A DNA stretch of 64,000 nt from Streptococcus sanguinis (GTDB taxonomy: Bacteria; Bacillota; Bacilli; Lactobacillales; Streptococcaceae): contig NZ_CDMW01000001.1 in NCBI RefSeq assembly GCF_001078705.1, positions 2,101,541 to 2,165,540 of the forward strand, written 5' to 3'. The notes beneath the pieces are model-generated. The model saw only the letters and a program-made list of their open reading frames with translations, was not told the origin of the DNA and made no database searches. Shown in pieces: positions 26,947-37,086 of this stretch. A program made the position numbers and the translations under genes. Position 1 is the stretch's first letter, and every line of letters begins with the position of its first letter.

Positions 26947-28337
26947 CTTTCTTCCTCCTTGGTCTGCGGCAGGTATTGGTCAATCATATCGTCCTTGATC
27001 CGCTTAAGCTCTGTTCTTGGCAAGATGGACAGGAGTTCCCAGCCCAGATCCAAGCTTTCCTCGATGGTTCGGTTGGTCTGGAAACCTTGATTGATGTATT
27101 CCTGCTCGAAGCGGTCGGTAAAGCGTACATAGAGCTTGTCCGTTTCGGACAGGGCGGATTCCCCCAGAACGACAGCCAACTCCTTAGCCTGCTTGCCTTG
27201 CGCATAGGCGGCAAATAGCTGGTTCATAGTTGCGGCATGGTCACCTCTGGTCTTGCCCTCACCCGATCCCTTGTCCTTGAGACGAGACAGAGATGGCAGG
27301 ACATTGATGGGCGGACGATAGCCGCTGTTGTAAAGATCGCGTGAAAGGATAATCTGCCCCTCTGTAATATAACCCGTCAAGTCTGGAATTGGATGGGTAA
27401 TATCATCCTCTGGCATAGACAGGATTGGAATCTGTGTCACCGAGCCTTTCTTTCCGACCAGACGACCAGCCCGCTCATAGAGGGTGGACAGGTTAGTATA
27501 GAGATAGCCCGGATACCCACGGCGGCCCGGCACCTCACGACGAGCTGCGGAAACTTCCCGCAGGGCTTCGCAATAGTTGGTCATGTCGGTCATGATGACC
27601 AGAACGTGCATGTCCTTTTCATAAGCTAGGTACTCGGCTGCTGTCAGGGCAATTCGCGGCGTCGCAATCCGTTCGATAGCCGGATCATTAGCCAGATTGA
27701 TAAAGAGCACTGAGCGATCAATGGCTCCCGTCTCCCGGAGGTCATTCATGAAGAACTCGGCTTCTTCAAAGGTAATCCCCATGGCAGCAAAGACCACGGC
27801 GAAGTTTTCATCGGAGTTAAGCACGGTCGCCTGACGGGCGATTTGAGCTGCTAATTCCTTGTGGGGCAGACCAGAGCCAGAAAATACTGGCAATTTTTGT
27901 CCCCGAACCAAGGTATTGAGGTGGTCGATGGCCGAAATACCGGTCTGGATAAATTCATCCGGATAGTCGCGAGCTACTGGATTGATAGCTTGACCGTCAA
28001 TATCCAGATATTTTTCTGGCAAAATAGCTGGGCCGCCATCAATTGGCTTGCCCATGCCATTGAAAATCCGGCCCACCATGTCTTCTGACACTGGCAGCTC
28101 TAGCGGACGGCCAGTAAAGCGGACCTTGGCTTTTTCCAGATTGATACCGCTAGATCCCTCAAAAAGCTGAACCATAGCCTTGTCTTCTTGGACTTCCAGA
28201 ACCTGGCCCTGGCGCTTGCTACCGTCATGCAGCTGGATTTCTACCAATTCATTGAAATGCACACCAGCGACTTGATCGACAATCATCAGAGGGCCGACAA
28301 CTTCACTGACGGTGCGGTATTCTTTAATGACGCTCAT
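26943..28337 (-). CDS. ntpB: V-type ATPase subunit B (non-catalytic)
   Basis: 464 residues. The fold matches nucleotide-binding subunits, but the P-loop is replaced by [15 protein letters not shown], as in B subunits, so it is structural and regulatory. Other family segments: [26 protein letters not shown], and [17 protein letters not shown]. It lies between subunits A and D and overlaps both (14 bases with A, four with D). Three A and three B subunits form the ATP-hydrolysing head. Confidence 0.95.
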   Translation of the reverse strand: MSVIKEYRTVSEVVGPLMIVDQVAGVHFNELVEIQLHDGSKRQGQVLEVQEDKAMVQLFEGSSGINLEKAKVRFTGRPLELPVSEDMVGRIFNGMGKPIDGGPAILPEKYLDIDGQAINPVARDYPDEFIQTGISAIDHLNTLVRGQKLPVFSGSGLPHKELAAQIARQATVLNSDENFAVVFAAMGITFEEAEFFMNDLRETGAIDRSVLFINLANDPAIERIATPRIALTAAEYLAYEKDMHVLVIMTDMTNYCEALREVSAARREVPGRRGYPGYLYTNLSTLYERAGRLVGKKGSVTQIPILSMPEDDITHPIPDLTGYITEGQIILSRDLYNSGYRPPINVLPSLSRLKDKGSGEGKTRGDHAATMNQLFAAYAQGKQAKELAVVLGESALSETDKLYVRFTDRFEQEYINQGFQTNRTIEESLDLGWELLSILPRTELKRIKDDMIDQYLPQTKEEER

Positions 28338-30114
28338 TGTCTAGTCCTCCTTGGGCAAGAATCTGGTGCAGGGTTTCCTCGATAGTCTGACTGAGAGCTT
28401 GAATTTTTTCCAGCTGGTCTTCATGGATAAACTTGCTGCGGGCAATTCGGTCACGCAGCTCCACCGTTCCTTCCATGATTTCCCGGAAATAAGCCCCCAG
28501 CTCTAAGGCCCCATTGGCCTCCGCATCGAAGGTCAGGATATTGCTCAATAAAGCCACCTGCTTTTTGAAAGAAGTATAGGTGTCCACATCATCAAAGGCA
28601 TTCTGTTGCAGATAGTCCTCGCGAATCATCTTGGCTGCATTCATAGTCAGCCGGTCCTTCTCAGACAAGGAATCCAAGCCCACCAAACGCACGATTTCCT
28701 GCAGTTCGCTTTCCTTTTGCAGGATATTCATGGCCTTGGTGACCTTTTCTGCCCAAGCAATCTTCTCATGCTGGTCGATATATGCTCCCACTTCGTCTAG
28801 ATAGAGCGAGTAAGAGCTCAGCCAGTTGATAGCTGGGAAATGCCGGCGTTGAGCCAGCTGTGCATCTAAGCCCCAGAAAACCTTGACAATCCGCAGGGTA
28901 TTTTGCGTCACCGGCTCAGAAATATCTCCACCCGGAGGTGATACGGCCCCGATAGCAGTAATAGAGCCTTCACGCGCAGTTGAACCAAGTGTCTTGACCC
29001 GACCAGCCCGCTCGTAATACTCAGCAATCCGGCTACCAAGATAGGCTGGATAGCCTTCGTCACCCGGCATTTCTTCCAGACGGCCGGACATTTCCCGCAG
29101 AGCTTCTGCCCAGCGAGAAGTGGAGTCCGCCATAATGGCTACAGAATAACCCATGTCGCGGAAGTATTCTGCGATCGTAATCCCTGTGTAAATCGATGCT
29201 TCCCGGGCCGCCACCGGCATATTGGAGGTGTTGGCAATCAGCACCGTCCGTTGCATGATGGACTGGCCTGTCGTCGGGTCAATCAGTTCTGGAAATTCAT
29301 TAAGTACGTCGGTCATCTCATTGCCACGCTCTCCGCAGCCGACATAGATAACGATGTCAACATTGGCAAACTTGGCCACTTGGTGCTGAACGACAGTCTT
29401 ACCAGCTCCAAATGGCCCTGGTACAGCTGCTGCTCCGCCCTTGGTCACGGGGAAGAAGGTGTCAATAACCCGCTGACCTGTCACCAAAGGCTCAACCGGA
29501 ATCAGCTTCTGAGTAAAAGGACGCCCACGACGGACCGGCCATTTTTGCATTAGAGTCCCTTTAAAGACAGACCCGTCCGCCTGCTCAATCTCGTAAACAG
29601 TCTCTTCGACAGTGAAACTGCCAGCCGAGATATTGGTCAAACGTCCACTGACACCGACCGGCACCATGATGCGGTGCTCCACCAGATTGGTCTCCTGCAC
29701 CGTTCCCAGAATATCCCCAGCCTCAACCGCATCTCCGACAGACAGACTTGGAACAAAATCCCACTTAGTCTCCCGGTCTAGATTTGGCAATTGGACACCG
29801 CGGACGAGGAAGTCGCTCTCCGTGATGGTCTGGAAACGCTCCAAAGGCCGCTGAATCCCGTCAAACATCTGGGAAATCAGACCTGGCCCCAGTTCAACGG
29901 AAAGAGGACTCCCAGTCGTGATGACCAGCTCTCCCGGACCCAAGCCAGAAGTTTCTTCATAAACCTGAATAGAAGCTTGGTCCCGCCGCATTTCAATAAT
30001 TTCACCGATTAGCCCCAAATCGCCAACCCGGCAGATATCCTGAATATTCGCTTCCTGCATCCCTGATGCCAGCACCAGAGGACCAGAAACTTTGATAATC
30101 TTTCCTTGACTCAC
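28324..30114 (-). CDS. ntpA: V-type ATPase catalytic subunit A
   Basis: 596 residues. Walker A is GPFGAGKT (about residue 232), followed by the bulge domain typical of V/A-type A subunits, and by the Walker B and GER segments ([12 protein letters not shown]). ATP hydrolysis by A3B3 drives rotation and export of cations. AGGAGG-like GAGGAAG precedes the ATG. A 108-base gap to the GNAT gene upstream holds a BOX-like element and could contain an internal promoter; the other operon genes are closely packed, so the gap stands out. Confidence 0.96.
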   Translation of the reverse strand: MSQGKIIKVSGPLVLASGMQEANIQDICRVGDLGLIGEIIEMRRDQASIQVYEETSGLGPGELVITTGSPLSVELGPGLISQMFDGIQRPLERFQTITESDFLVRGVQLPNLDRETKWDFVPSLSVGDAVEAGDILGTVQETNLVEHRIMVPVGVSGRLTNISAGSFTVEETVYEIEQADGSVFKGTLMQKWPVRRGRPFTQKLIPVEPLVTGQRVIDTFFPVTKGGAAAVPGPFGAGKTVVQHQVAKFANVDIVIYVGCGERGNEMTDVLNEFPELIDPTTGQSIMQRTVLIANTSNMPVAAREASIYTGITIAEYFRDMGYSVAIMADSTSRWAEALREMSGRLEEMPGDEGYPAYLGSRIAEYYERAGRVKTLGSTAREGSITAIGAVSPPGGDISEPVTQNTLRIVKVFWGLDAQLAQRRHFPAINWLSSYSLYLDEVGAYIDQHEKIAWAEKVTKAMNILQKESELQEIVRLVGLDSLSEKDRLTMNAAKMIREDYLQQNAFDDVDTYTSFKKQVALLSNILTFDAEANGALELGAYFREIMEGTVELRDRIARSKFIHEDQLEKIQALSQTIEETLHQILAQGGLDNERH

Positions 30115-30150
30115 AATCTTCCTCCATTCTTGGGAGATTTTTGTTGTTTC

Positions 30151-30210
30151 TCAATGAAAATCAAAGAGCAAACTAAGCATCCGTTTGAATTTCATTTTCA
30201 AAGAGTATTA
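30151..30210 (-). repeat. Minimal BOX-like element between the GNAT gene and ntpA
   Basis: On the minus strand the 60 bases begin AATACTCTTTGAAAAT and end TTAGTTTGCTCTTTGATTTTC then ATTGAG, which are the two outer ends of the streptococcal BOX element (start of boxA, end of boxC). The interior normally between them is missing. Recognised from memory, not by alignment. Confidence 0.6.
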
Positions 30211-30222
30211 TTGTTTTTTATT

Positions 30223-30918
30223 TTAAAAATCAGATAAGGCTTTTATTTGCTGGCCCTTTTCGTCGAAATTGTCTGGGCTTAGCCATTTTTCTAGACGACT
30301 CTTGACGGCCGGCCAATCCTTGTCAATCATAGATAGCCAGTCAGTGTCTCGGTTGCGCCCCTTATAGACAAGAGCCTGACGAAACCTGCCTTCGTAGGTG
30401 AAACCAAGCCGCTCTGCTGCCCGCCTCGACGGCTGATTAAGGGCATCGCATTTCCATTCATAGCGGCGATACTCCAGCTCTTCAAAGACATAGCGGGCCA
30501 ATAAGTACTGGGCTTCAGTAGCCAGTCTGGTGCGCTTCAGCTCAGGCGAATAGGTCACAGCTCCCACTTCGATAACGCGGTTATTTCGATCAATCCTCAT
30601 CAAGGCAAAAGTTCCTAGAGCCTTGCCGCTCTCCTTGTCCACAATGGCATAGTGAAAACGATCCTGTGCCGCCAGCATCTGATCTAGCAACTGAGACCAT
30701 TCTTCCTGGCTTTGGGCAGGATTTTGAAAGAGATAGGTCCACATATCCGCAGGAGAATCCGGACCATACACTTCATACAAATCCGCCCCATGCTTGTCCT
30801 TGGACAAACGCTCGATAATAACATACTGGCCTTCGATTCGCTCCAGATTGGGCAAATCTCCCGGTTGATAATCCGGCAGAGCATCCCCAATAGGCTGACC
30901 TAGTTGATTGATTCGCAT
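30223..30918 (-). CDS. GNAT-family acetyltransferase inside the V-ATPase operon
   Basis: 231 residues from MRINQLGQPIGD, which has GAGGT upstream. It belongs to the RimJ/RimL-like acetyltransferases (GKALGTFALMRID, EVGAVTYSPELKRTRLATEAQYLL for acetyl-CoA binding, ALNQPSRRAAERLGFTYEGRFRQA at the end). The substrate is unknown; it could be an N-terminal or lysine residue, or a small molecule. It begins seven bases after ntpG and is transcribed with the ATPase. A homologue in the same place in other streptococci would suggest that it modifies an ATPase subunit. Otherwise it is a passenger. Confidence 0.85.
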   Translation of the reverse strand: MRINQLGQPIGDALPDYQPGDLPNLERIEGQYVIIERLSKDKHGADLYEVYGPDSPADMWTYLFQNPAQSQEEWSQLLDQMLAAQDRFHYAIVDKESGKALGTFALMRIDRNNRVIEVGAVTYSPELKRTRLATEAQYLLARYVFEELEYRRYEWKCDALNQPSRRAAERLGFTYEGRFRQALVYKGRNRDTDWLSMIDKDWPAVKSRLEKWLSPDNFDEKGQQIKALSDF

Positions 30919-30925
30919 AAAAACC

Positions 30926-31246
30926 TCACAATATATCCTGTCCGACAGCTTTTTCGACATTTTCATGAATCCGCGAAAGAGCCAGTCCCGTGCTCCCCTT
31001 ATGGGTAGGAATGAGCACAAGAGCAGGAATCTCCAGCTGGTCATAGTAGGCCAGGGTTTCTGGAATATCCGCAGCCATATCCTCCGTCAGATAGATAATG
31101 CCGAAATCTTCACGGGCGAGCCGACGCAGGGTATTAACCGTCTCCTGAGCTTCCTTCACTGGAAAGGTCTGAAAACCAATCAGCTTAAAAGGGAGAATGG
31201 TATCGCGATTCCCCACGACCGCAATCTTGTAGCTAGTCTTGTCCAT
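30926..31246 (-). CDS. ntpG: V-type ATPase subunit G/F (rotor, small)
   Basis: 106 residues: YKIAVVGNRDTILPFKLIGF starts the family pattern, and the alternating fold continues with FGIIYLTEDMA and PALVLIPT. In Enterococcus hirae this is NtpG, equivalent to eukaryotic subunit F, a component of the central shaft with D. The ATG overlaps the end of ntpC by 14 bases. Confidence 0.9.
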   Translation of the reverse strand: MDKTSYKIAVVGNRDTILPFKLIGFQTFPVKEAQETVNTLRRLAREDFGIIYLTEDMAADIPETLAYYDQLEIPALVLIPTHKGSTGLALSRIHENVEKAVGQDIL

Positions 31247-32246
31247 AAATCGGTCGCATCCTTTCTCTGATAAGCTCTACTGGCAGCTGATTGTCCATCC
31301 CGGTCAAAATCAACCGCAGATTCTTAACTTCCAACTCCTTACCCAGCAGATAGCGGGCCAGAGGGAGCGGGCCATCTGTCTCAAACTGACCATCCGCAAG
31401 CAACTTAGCCTGCAAGAGGTCCGCCAGATATTCTAGCTCTACTGTCGTCAAGGTCTGGTTCCGCATTTTCTCCTCATAGGAGCGCAGATCCAGATCGTAG
31501 CCACAGGGATTGACCTGGCTAAACCAAGTCAAGAAATCCCCCTGCTCTGCCATGGCAATCCAGTTGGCAGCAGAAAGGCTTCCTTCATCAGACAGGAGCT
31601 GTCTCATAAAGCTGCGCGGTTTGCCCAAACCAACAGCCCGCTTGACGGTGATGGCATTGTAAAAATCAATAGTTAGATTCACCAGTTGCCGCAGGCTCTC
31701 ATCTTCCAACTCCTGTGTCAGACGCTTAAGATGCTGGAAATAAGCCATGTCCATGCCAATCTCCAGCACGCGCACATCCTGATAATCCTGGTATTCCTGC
31801 CAGGTCGCAAGCACCTCGTCCAGCATGAAATCTGGACTATACTCAGCCGAAAAGGCCATGACCAAGTGCTCCAAAACCTCCAGCGAATAGGTCCCCACCG
31901 GCATCAGCAAATGCTCCAAGGACTGACCTGTCGCCCGACCCTTGAGAAAAACTTTGAGATTGTGGTAAGTATAGAGGAGCGTGAAAATCTCCACCAGCTC
32001 CTTACTTGGACTGATCTCAAGCGCCCAATTATAAACGGAATACAAATGCTTCATCAGTACTTGCTCAATGGCATTGAGATCCTTAATCGCTTCAGCATCC
32101 ATGGCATAGACCGTTCCCTGCAGAAGAGCCGAACGGCTGGCAGGATCGTCAGTCTGCAGCAACTGATCATATTGCTGGGGTGTCAAAAAGGAAGCCTCTT
32201 GCACACTAATGGCTGTATTGACTTGAGAGAAGTTTTTTTCACTCAT
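31233..32246 (-). CDS. ntpC: V-type ATPase subunit C (d-type rotor connector)
   Basis: 337 residues starting MSEKNFSQVNTAISVQEASF, chosen because AGGAGGCGG lies just before this ATG. All-helical funnel protein that links the D/F shaft to the membrane c-ring; the pattern of three repeated helical modules (YNWALEISPSKELVEIFTL and later AEYSPDFMLDEVLATW) matches the family. The stop codon lies inside the start of ntpG. It follows ntpE by ten bases. Confidence 0.9.
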   Translation of the reverse strand: MSEKNFSQVNTAISVQEASFLTPQQYDQLLQTDDPASRSALLQGTVYAMDAEAIKDLNAIEQVLMKHLYSVYNWALEISPSKELVEIFTLLYTYHNLKVFLKGRATGQSLEHLLMPVGTYSLEVLEHLVMAFSAEYSPDFMLDEVLATWQEYQDYQDVRVLEIGMDMAYFQHLKRLTQELEDESLRQLVNLTIDFYNAITVKRAVGLGKPRSFMRQLLSDEGSLSAANWIAMAEQGDFLTWFSQVNPCGYDLDLRSYEEKMRNQTLTTVELEYLADLLQAKLLADGQFETDGPLPLARYLLGKELEVKNLRLILTGMDNQLPVELIRERMRPIYGQD

Positions 32247-32256
32247 GGTCCGCCTC

Positions 32257-32847
32257 CTATTCTGCCTGGTCTTTGAAAATATCCTGAGCCAGACGGTAGC
32301 TTTCCTCCTGCCAGACTGAGTCCAGCAAGTCACGATAGAGATAACTATCATCCACCCGTCCTTGGCTCAATACAAAACCTGCCTGACCGGCTATGGACTG
32401 GTCTGAAAAGTGTACTTGAGGAAAAGCCCTTTTCAATTCTTCTAACTGGCTGGAGCTGAATTTCTCAGCTGATAGAGCACCGAAAGTCAGTGTCAACTCT
32501 TCCTCTGGGTATTTAGCCAGGACACTCTTCAGAAAATGCTCTTCCTCAATCTGTGACCAAGCTGCCATCTGAGCATAGGCTTCCTCAAAAAGCTCTCTGA
32601 GAACCCGCTGTTTGATGACCAGAGTAGACTGGCGCTTTTGATTTTCCAGCTGCTGAATATCGCGCTGACTGCGCCGGCTGATTTCTTTCAGCTGCTGTTC
32701 CCGCTGTCCAAGCTTTTGCCGAACCAGCTGGGCCTCACGTTCCTTGGCTTCCTGCTCTATTTTCTCAGTAGCCTCGGCCAAAAGCAAACGCCCCTTCTCG
32801 TGAGCCTGCTCCATGACAGAAGCTTTGAGATCTGATATGTCAGACAT
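32257..32847 (-). CDS. ntpE: V-type ATPase subunit E (peripheral stalk)
   Basis: 196 residues. The N-terminal half is a long Glu/Lys/Gln-rich helix (LLAEATEKIEQEAKERE to about residue 80), and the C-terminal half is a globular domain with a TFGAL and GFVLSQGRVDDSYLYRDLL segment that matches VMA4-type E subunits. With subunit NtpF it makes the stator stalk that holds the A3B3 head. Confidence 0.9.
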   Translation of the reverse strand: MSDISDLKASVMEQAHEKGRLLLAEATEKIEQEAKEREAQLVRQKLGQREQQLKEISRRSQRDIQQLENQKRQSTLVIKQRVLRELFEEAYAQMAAWSQIEEEHFLKSVLAKYPEEELTLTFGALSAEKFSSSQLEELKRAFPQVHFSDQSIAGQAGFVLSQGRVDDSYLYRDLLDSVWQEESYRLAQDIFKDQAE

Positions 32848-32857
32848 AAAAGCCTCC

Positions 32858-33340
<483 letters not shown>

Positions 33341-33470
33341 TTACTCCTATGAAAATGCTGTAATCATCGTAAAATCAACAGCTAGTTTAATGAATGTTGC
33401 TTGTTTTGATGTTGTAGAAACTGTATTCCCAAAGATGAATCGCTCCTCGTTGAGTACAGCTTCCTACTCT

Positions 33471-35426
33471 CTATTTCTTGCTTTGCTGAACGTATTTTTC
33501 ACTAGGCTTGAGCGGAGTGAAAGGCTTGCCGCCGCCGTCGTAGAATTTTCCAAAGAACTCCACGAAAATCAAACGTGCTCCGTGCACATAACCGGACAGA
33601 AAAGATAGAAACATATTGACCAGATGCAAAGCAATAAAGAGCAGAATGCCAATGCTAAAGCGGGCTACTGGTGGAAAGAGACTGACAATCAAGTTAAAGG
33701 CCGAGCCAATGCTGGCTCCCGAAAGCCCCAGAGCCATCAGCCGCGTAAAGCTGACAAGATCTCCCACATAACCGCTGACATTGTAAAGATTAAAGAGACC
33801 TGACCCCAATCCTGCCAAGCTCTTAGCACTGACAATGGATACTGCCAGTACGCCCAGAGCATTGATGATGGCCAGCCACTGACCAATCGTTGCCGCAAAG
33901 GACAAGGATGGGAAGAAATTCCCCAGGGCCAAGAGCAGCAGCCCTAGCAAAATCAGTACCCAAGCAAAGCCTGCATTATAAGCTTCTGCATAATCCTTGA
34001 TGCGAATATTTTTCAGCCCGCTGAGGAAGAGGCCCGCCAGCACTGTAATGAAGCCAAAGACGACCGAAATAACCAGAATCGTCATGGCGTCGGAACTGGT
34101 GCTAATCAGAGCGAAGGGCAGTTCAAATCCAAAGAAAGAACCATAAACTAGTCCCCATATGATGACTGCCACACCCAGCAGACGGAAGAATCGCAGATTC
34201 TTAGCCAGCCCCGGCTTGACATGCAAGAAGTGCAGCGCCAGACTGGTGCCCACAAAGAGCAAGAGACCGTAACCAATGTCGGCAACCATCATGCCAAAGA
34301 ATACAAAATAAAATAGGAAAACGACAGGGGTTGGATCCTTGTCACCATATTTAGGCAAGGAATACATCTCCGTCACTAGCTCGAAAGGCTCCACCAAGGT
34401 ATTGTTTTTTAGCTTGGTCGGAACCTTATCCTCCTCGTCCTGTCGAATCTCTCTGGTCTGGATGAGAATGCTCTGACCAAACTGCTCCTTCAAGCAAGCT
34501 TCAAGAGCTTGAATCTGATTGCTTTCGATCCAGCCTTCCAAAGCCGCTAGATTTTGCGTACTGGCTAACTGATTTTTACTTTCTTGACGGGAGGAGAGAT
34601 TGCAGAGATAGTCCAGCTGAACCTTGAGCTGATCCAGTTCATTCTTGGAAGCTGCCAGACTCTTGGTCATAGCTTCCGCCACAGCCTCCTGCTGTCGAAT
34701 ATTGGCCTTGAGCTGGGATATCCGCTCAGCAGGCAGTTCCGCATGGTCATACTCAAAGGGCTTAAAACCGTACTCTTTCAATACTTTGCGAACTTCTTCC
34801 AGATAGCCTGCCTTGTAAAAAATAAGAATCCCGTGCTCCGTATCATCGGTAAAGACTTCCTGAAACTTCAGGTCAGGATGTGCTCCCAGAGTCAGGCGCA
34901 GAGCATCGTCGTCTGTATTGGGAATTGTCCCAATTAACGCTCCCAGATGACTGAAAGTCGCGGCTGCTTGCGGTGTTAGCTCCAGCGGCTCCCACTTCTC
35001 CAGCGCAGCTACTTCCAAGCGGTCAGCTTCTATCTGATCCTTGGCATCTTGTAAGACCTTGAGCTGCTTGCTGATTCCTTCTAATAGTGCCACCTCATCG
35101 CGAGCCTTCCCTGCCTGCTCCAAAGCAGCAAAGGATAGCTCCAAGGGCTCTTCTTTTAAGGATTCCAGCAGTTTCTTTTTGGGCATAAAAGGCTCCAGCT
35201 CTGCAATTAGCCGTTCCAATTTCTCCTGACGACTGAGCAAATCCTGCTGAGATAGCTGCCGATCTGGCCGGCCAACTAAAGCCTGCTCAAAGGCTGCCTG
35301 CCAGTCCTCTTCCTGCCGTAAGTCATGAATCTGAACCGACTCTAAGCCCTGTAGGTAAAAGAGAAGCTGGTCCAGCAGTTCCTTGGGCAGAAGCAGAGAC
35401 AGCTGCCGCATTTGACTAATGGCCAT
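33471..35426 (-). CDS. ntpI: V-type ATPase subunit I (a-subunit)
   Basis: 651 residues: a 350-residue soluble N-terminal domain rich in coiled coils (for example KLERLIAELEPFMP, QKLKV-like segments), then seven or eight membrane helices from about residue 370 on. The conserved arginine helix is represented in LVSFTRLMALGLSGASIGSAFN. It forms the ion path against the NtpK ring and is the membrane stator. The frame overlaps ntpF by 11 bases, so translation is coupled. Confidence 0.93.
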   Translation of the reverse strand: MAISQMRQLSLLLPKELLDQLLFYLQGLESVQIHDLRQEEDWQAAFEQALVGRPDRQLSQQDLLSRQEKLERLIAELEPFMPKKKLLESLKEEPLELSFAALEQAGKARDEVALLEGISKQLKVLQDAKDQIEADRLEVAALEKWEPLELTPQAAATFSHLGALIGTIPNTDDDALRLTLGAHPDLKFQEVFTDDTEHGILIFYKAGYLEEVRKVLKEYGFKPFEYDHAELPAERISQLKANIRQQEAVAEAMTKSLAASKNELDQLKVQLDYLCNLSSRQESKNQLASTQNLAALEGWIESNQIQALEACLKEQFGQSILIQTREIRQDEEDKVPTKLKNNTLVEPFELVTEMYSLPKYGDKDPTPVVFLFYFVFFGMMVADIGYGLLLFVGTSLALHFLHVKPGLAKNLRFFRLLGVAVIIWGLVYGSFFGFELPFALISTSSDAMTILVISVVFGFITVLAGLFLSGLKNIRIKDYAEAYNAGFAWVLILLGLLLLALGNFFPSLSFAATIGQWLAIINALGVLAVSIVSAKSLAGLGSGLFNLYNVSGYVGDLVSFTRLMALGLSGASIGSAFNLIVSLFPPVARFSIGILLFIALHLVNMFLSFLSGYVHGARLIFVEFFGKFYDGGGKPFTPLKPSEKYVQQSKK

Positions 35427-35739
35427 AGGCTTCTACCACCTTGTCTACAATAGCTCGCGCGAAGTCTGCTTTTTTATCCGTCAGCGCAGCCGCAACCTTG
35501 TCCTCATTTTGCTGGGTTGTCTGCTCCAAGTCTTGCTGCAGGAGCACCAACTTTTGCTGGGAAGACGCGGTTAATTCCTCAGCTAGCTTCTGCGTTTCAT
35601 TGTCATAGGTCTGACCCAGCTGCCTGAGATTTTCATCTACCTGCTGCCGCAGCTCCTGAGCCTGCGTCCTATAGCCCTTCAAAACTTCTTCTGCGGCAGT
35701 CTCAATTTCCTGCATTTTTTCAAGTGTTTCATTGGCCAT
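35416..35739 (-). CDS. ntpF: V-type ATPase subunit F (peripheral stalk, G-like)
   Basis: 107 residues, almost entirely a single Glu/Gln/Lys-rich coiled coil (METAAEEVL to about 85) ending in KADFARAIVDKVVEAYGH. This is the NtpF/AhaH type subunit that pairs with NtpE in the stator. It is the first gene of the operon. AGGGGG-type GAGGGGG lies before the ATG. Confidence 0.85.
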   Translation of the reverse strand: MANETLEKMQEIETAAEEVLKGYRTQAQELRQQVDENLRQLGQTYDNETQKLAEELTASSQQKLVLLQQDLEQTTQQNEDKVAAALTDKKADFARAIVDKVVEAYGH

Positions 35740-35787
35740 CTATTCACCCCCTCGTTTTCAAAAACCTTCGAAAACGGATTTTAAAAT

Positions 35788-35866
35788 CTGTATTCCTGGC
35801 TGACTGTCCAACATCTGGTATAGTCATCTTCTGGAATACAGCTTCGTACTTGCATAAATTATATCA
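35788..35866 (-). promoter_or_regulatory. V-ATPase operon promoter and leader inverted repeat
   Basis: An extended -10, TGATATAAT (35866-35858), has no clear -35. The leader of about 110 bases contains CTGTATTCC (35788-35796) and GGAATACAG (35833-35841), a perfect 9-bp inverted repeat with 36 bases between, which could form an RNA stem before ntpF. Confidence 0.5.
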
Positions 35867-36154
35867 TATTTTCAGAAAAACAGTCAGAGATTGCTAAACA
35901 TCTATCTCAAACTGATAGGAAAAGCAGATATAAATTTGATTCATTTCAATACTTACAAATCAGTCTCAGCTGTATACTCTTGATAAGTTTCAGTCTTGCA
36001 AACGGTTTATTTGTCTATAACTATGTTATAATGTAAATACATTCTAAGACAAATATAGAATAGCATAAAAGTAAAAGAGGCTTCAAATGTACCTTCCAGC
36101 CAGAGCAGCCCTTAAACTTTTAATAAACATCAAACCCATAAAGAAAGTGATTTT
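35867..36154 (+). promoter_or_regulatory. Promoter region of the RpiR regulator with a cre-like site
   Basis: An extended -10, TGTTATAAT (36024-36032), precedes the gene. TTGCAAACGGTTTAT (35996-36010) resembles a CcpA cre box and covers the position expected for the -35. A short inverted repeat ATTCTA/TAGAAT follows at about 36041-36061. Nothing else was recognised. Confidence 0.45.
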
Positions 36155-36994
36155 ATGAGTCAGCAGAATATCTTGACCATCATTGAGAGCCATCTTGACA
36201 AGATGACCGACTTGGAACAGAGGATTGGTCACTATTTTTTGGATCCAAATAGCATTCAAGAGGATTTATCCTCTTTGCAAGTCGCTCAAACCTTGCACAT
36301 TTCTCAAGCAGCCTTGACCCGTTTCGCCAAAAAATGTGGCTTTAAAGGTTATCGGGAATTTAGCTTTCAATATCTACAGGATCTACCAAAGGCACAAACC
36401 GAGGCGGATATTATGCAAAACAACTTATCTCGTCATGTCTTGTACAACTACAATCAAATCCACCAGCAGACAAAAGAACTGATAGATGAGGAAAAGCTGG
36501 AGCGAGTGGCTCAAATCATAGAAGAGGCGGACCGAGTTTATTTCTTTGGAACAGGGAGCTCGGGCTTAGTAGCACGTGATATGAAGCTGCGCTTCATGAG
36601 ACTGGGAGTCGTTTGTGAAGCTCTAACCGATCAAGATGGCTTCGCTTGGACAACTAGTATTCTAGACAAGAACTGCCTCGTTATTGGATTTTCTCTATCC
36701 GGACAGACCCAGTCCATCATTGACAGCTTGATTGACGCTAAAAATATGGGAGCAAAAACCATCTTGGTGACCGGACAACCTGAAAAGATTCAAGAAAACT
36801 TCACTGAAGTCGTTCCTGTTGCCCTTCAAAGCAAGCCTGAGTTTATCTTGCGGATTTCCGCACAATTCCCCATGCTTCTCATGATCGATCTTATCTATGC
36901 CTTTTTCCTCGAGATTAACCGCGAGAAAAAAGAAAGAATCTTTAACAGCTTTTGGGAGAATCAGAAATTAAATGGTTATTATCGGAGAAGATAA
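36155..36994 (+). CDS. RpiR-family regulator, likely of the sialic acid genes
   Basis: 279 residues. The N-terminal helix-turn-helix (about 1-77, with SSLQVAQTLHISQAALTRFAKKCGFKGYREF) is the RpiR type, and a SIS sugar-phosphate domain covers about 110-240 (VYFFGTGSSGLVARDMKLRFMRLG). In pneumococci the nan regulator is RpiR-type and senses sialic-acid breakdown products. The gene converges with the nan operon and lies 1.2 kb from its end, separated by an unrelated gene. The role in nan control is inferred from this proximity. AAAGTGA is a weak ribosome site. Confidence 0.8.
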   Translation: MSQQNILTIIESHLDKMTDLEQRIGHYFLDPNSIQEDLSSLQVAQTLHISQAALTRFAKKCGFKGYREFSFQYLQDLPKAQTEADIMQNNLSRHVLYNYNQIHQQTKELIDEEKLERVAQIIEEADRVYFFGTGSSGLVARDMKLRFMRLGVVCEALTDQDGFAWTTSILDKNCLVIGFSLSGQTQSIIDSLIDAKNMGAKTILVTGQPEKIQENFTEVVPVALQSKPEFILRISAQFPMLLMIDLIYAFFLEINREKKERIFNSFWENQKLNGYYRRR

Positions 36995-37086
36995 AAAGAA
37001 AATAAATATTGGAATAATTTTACAAATTATATTATTGTTCTACTTGTTATGTTATACTTTAACTAAAAGGTTAAAAGGAGCTTATT

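Noticed and set aside
31686-32276. A 196-residue plus-strand frame opposite ntpC and ntpE
   Set aside because: Antisense to two confident ATPase genes and His/Gln/Leu-rich; no start site support.
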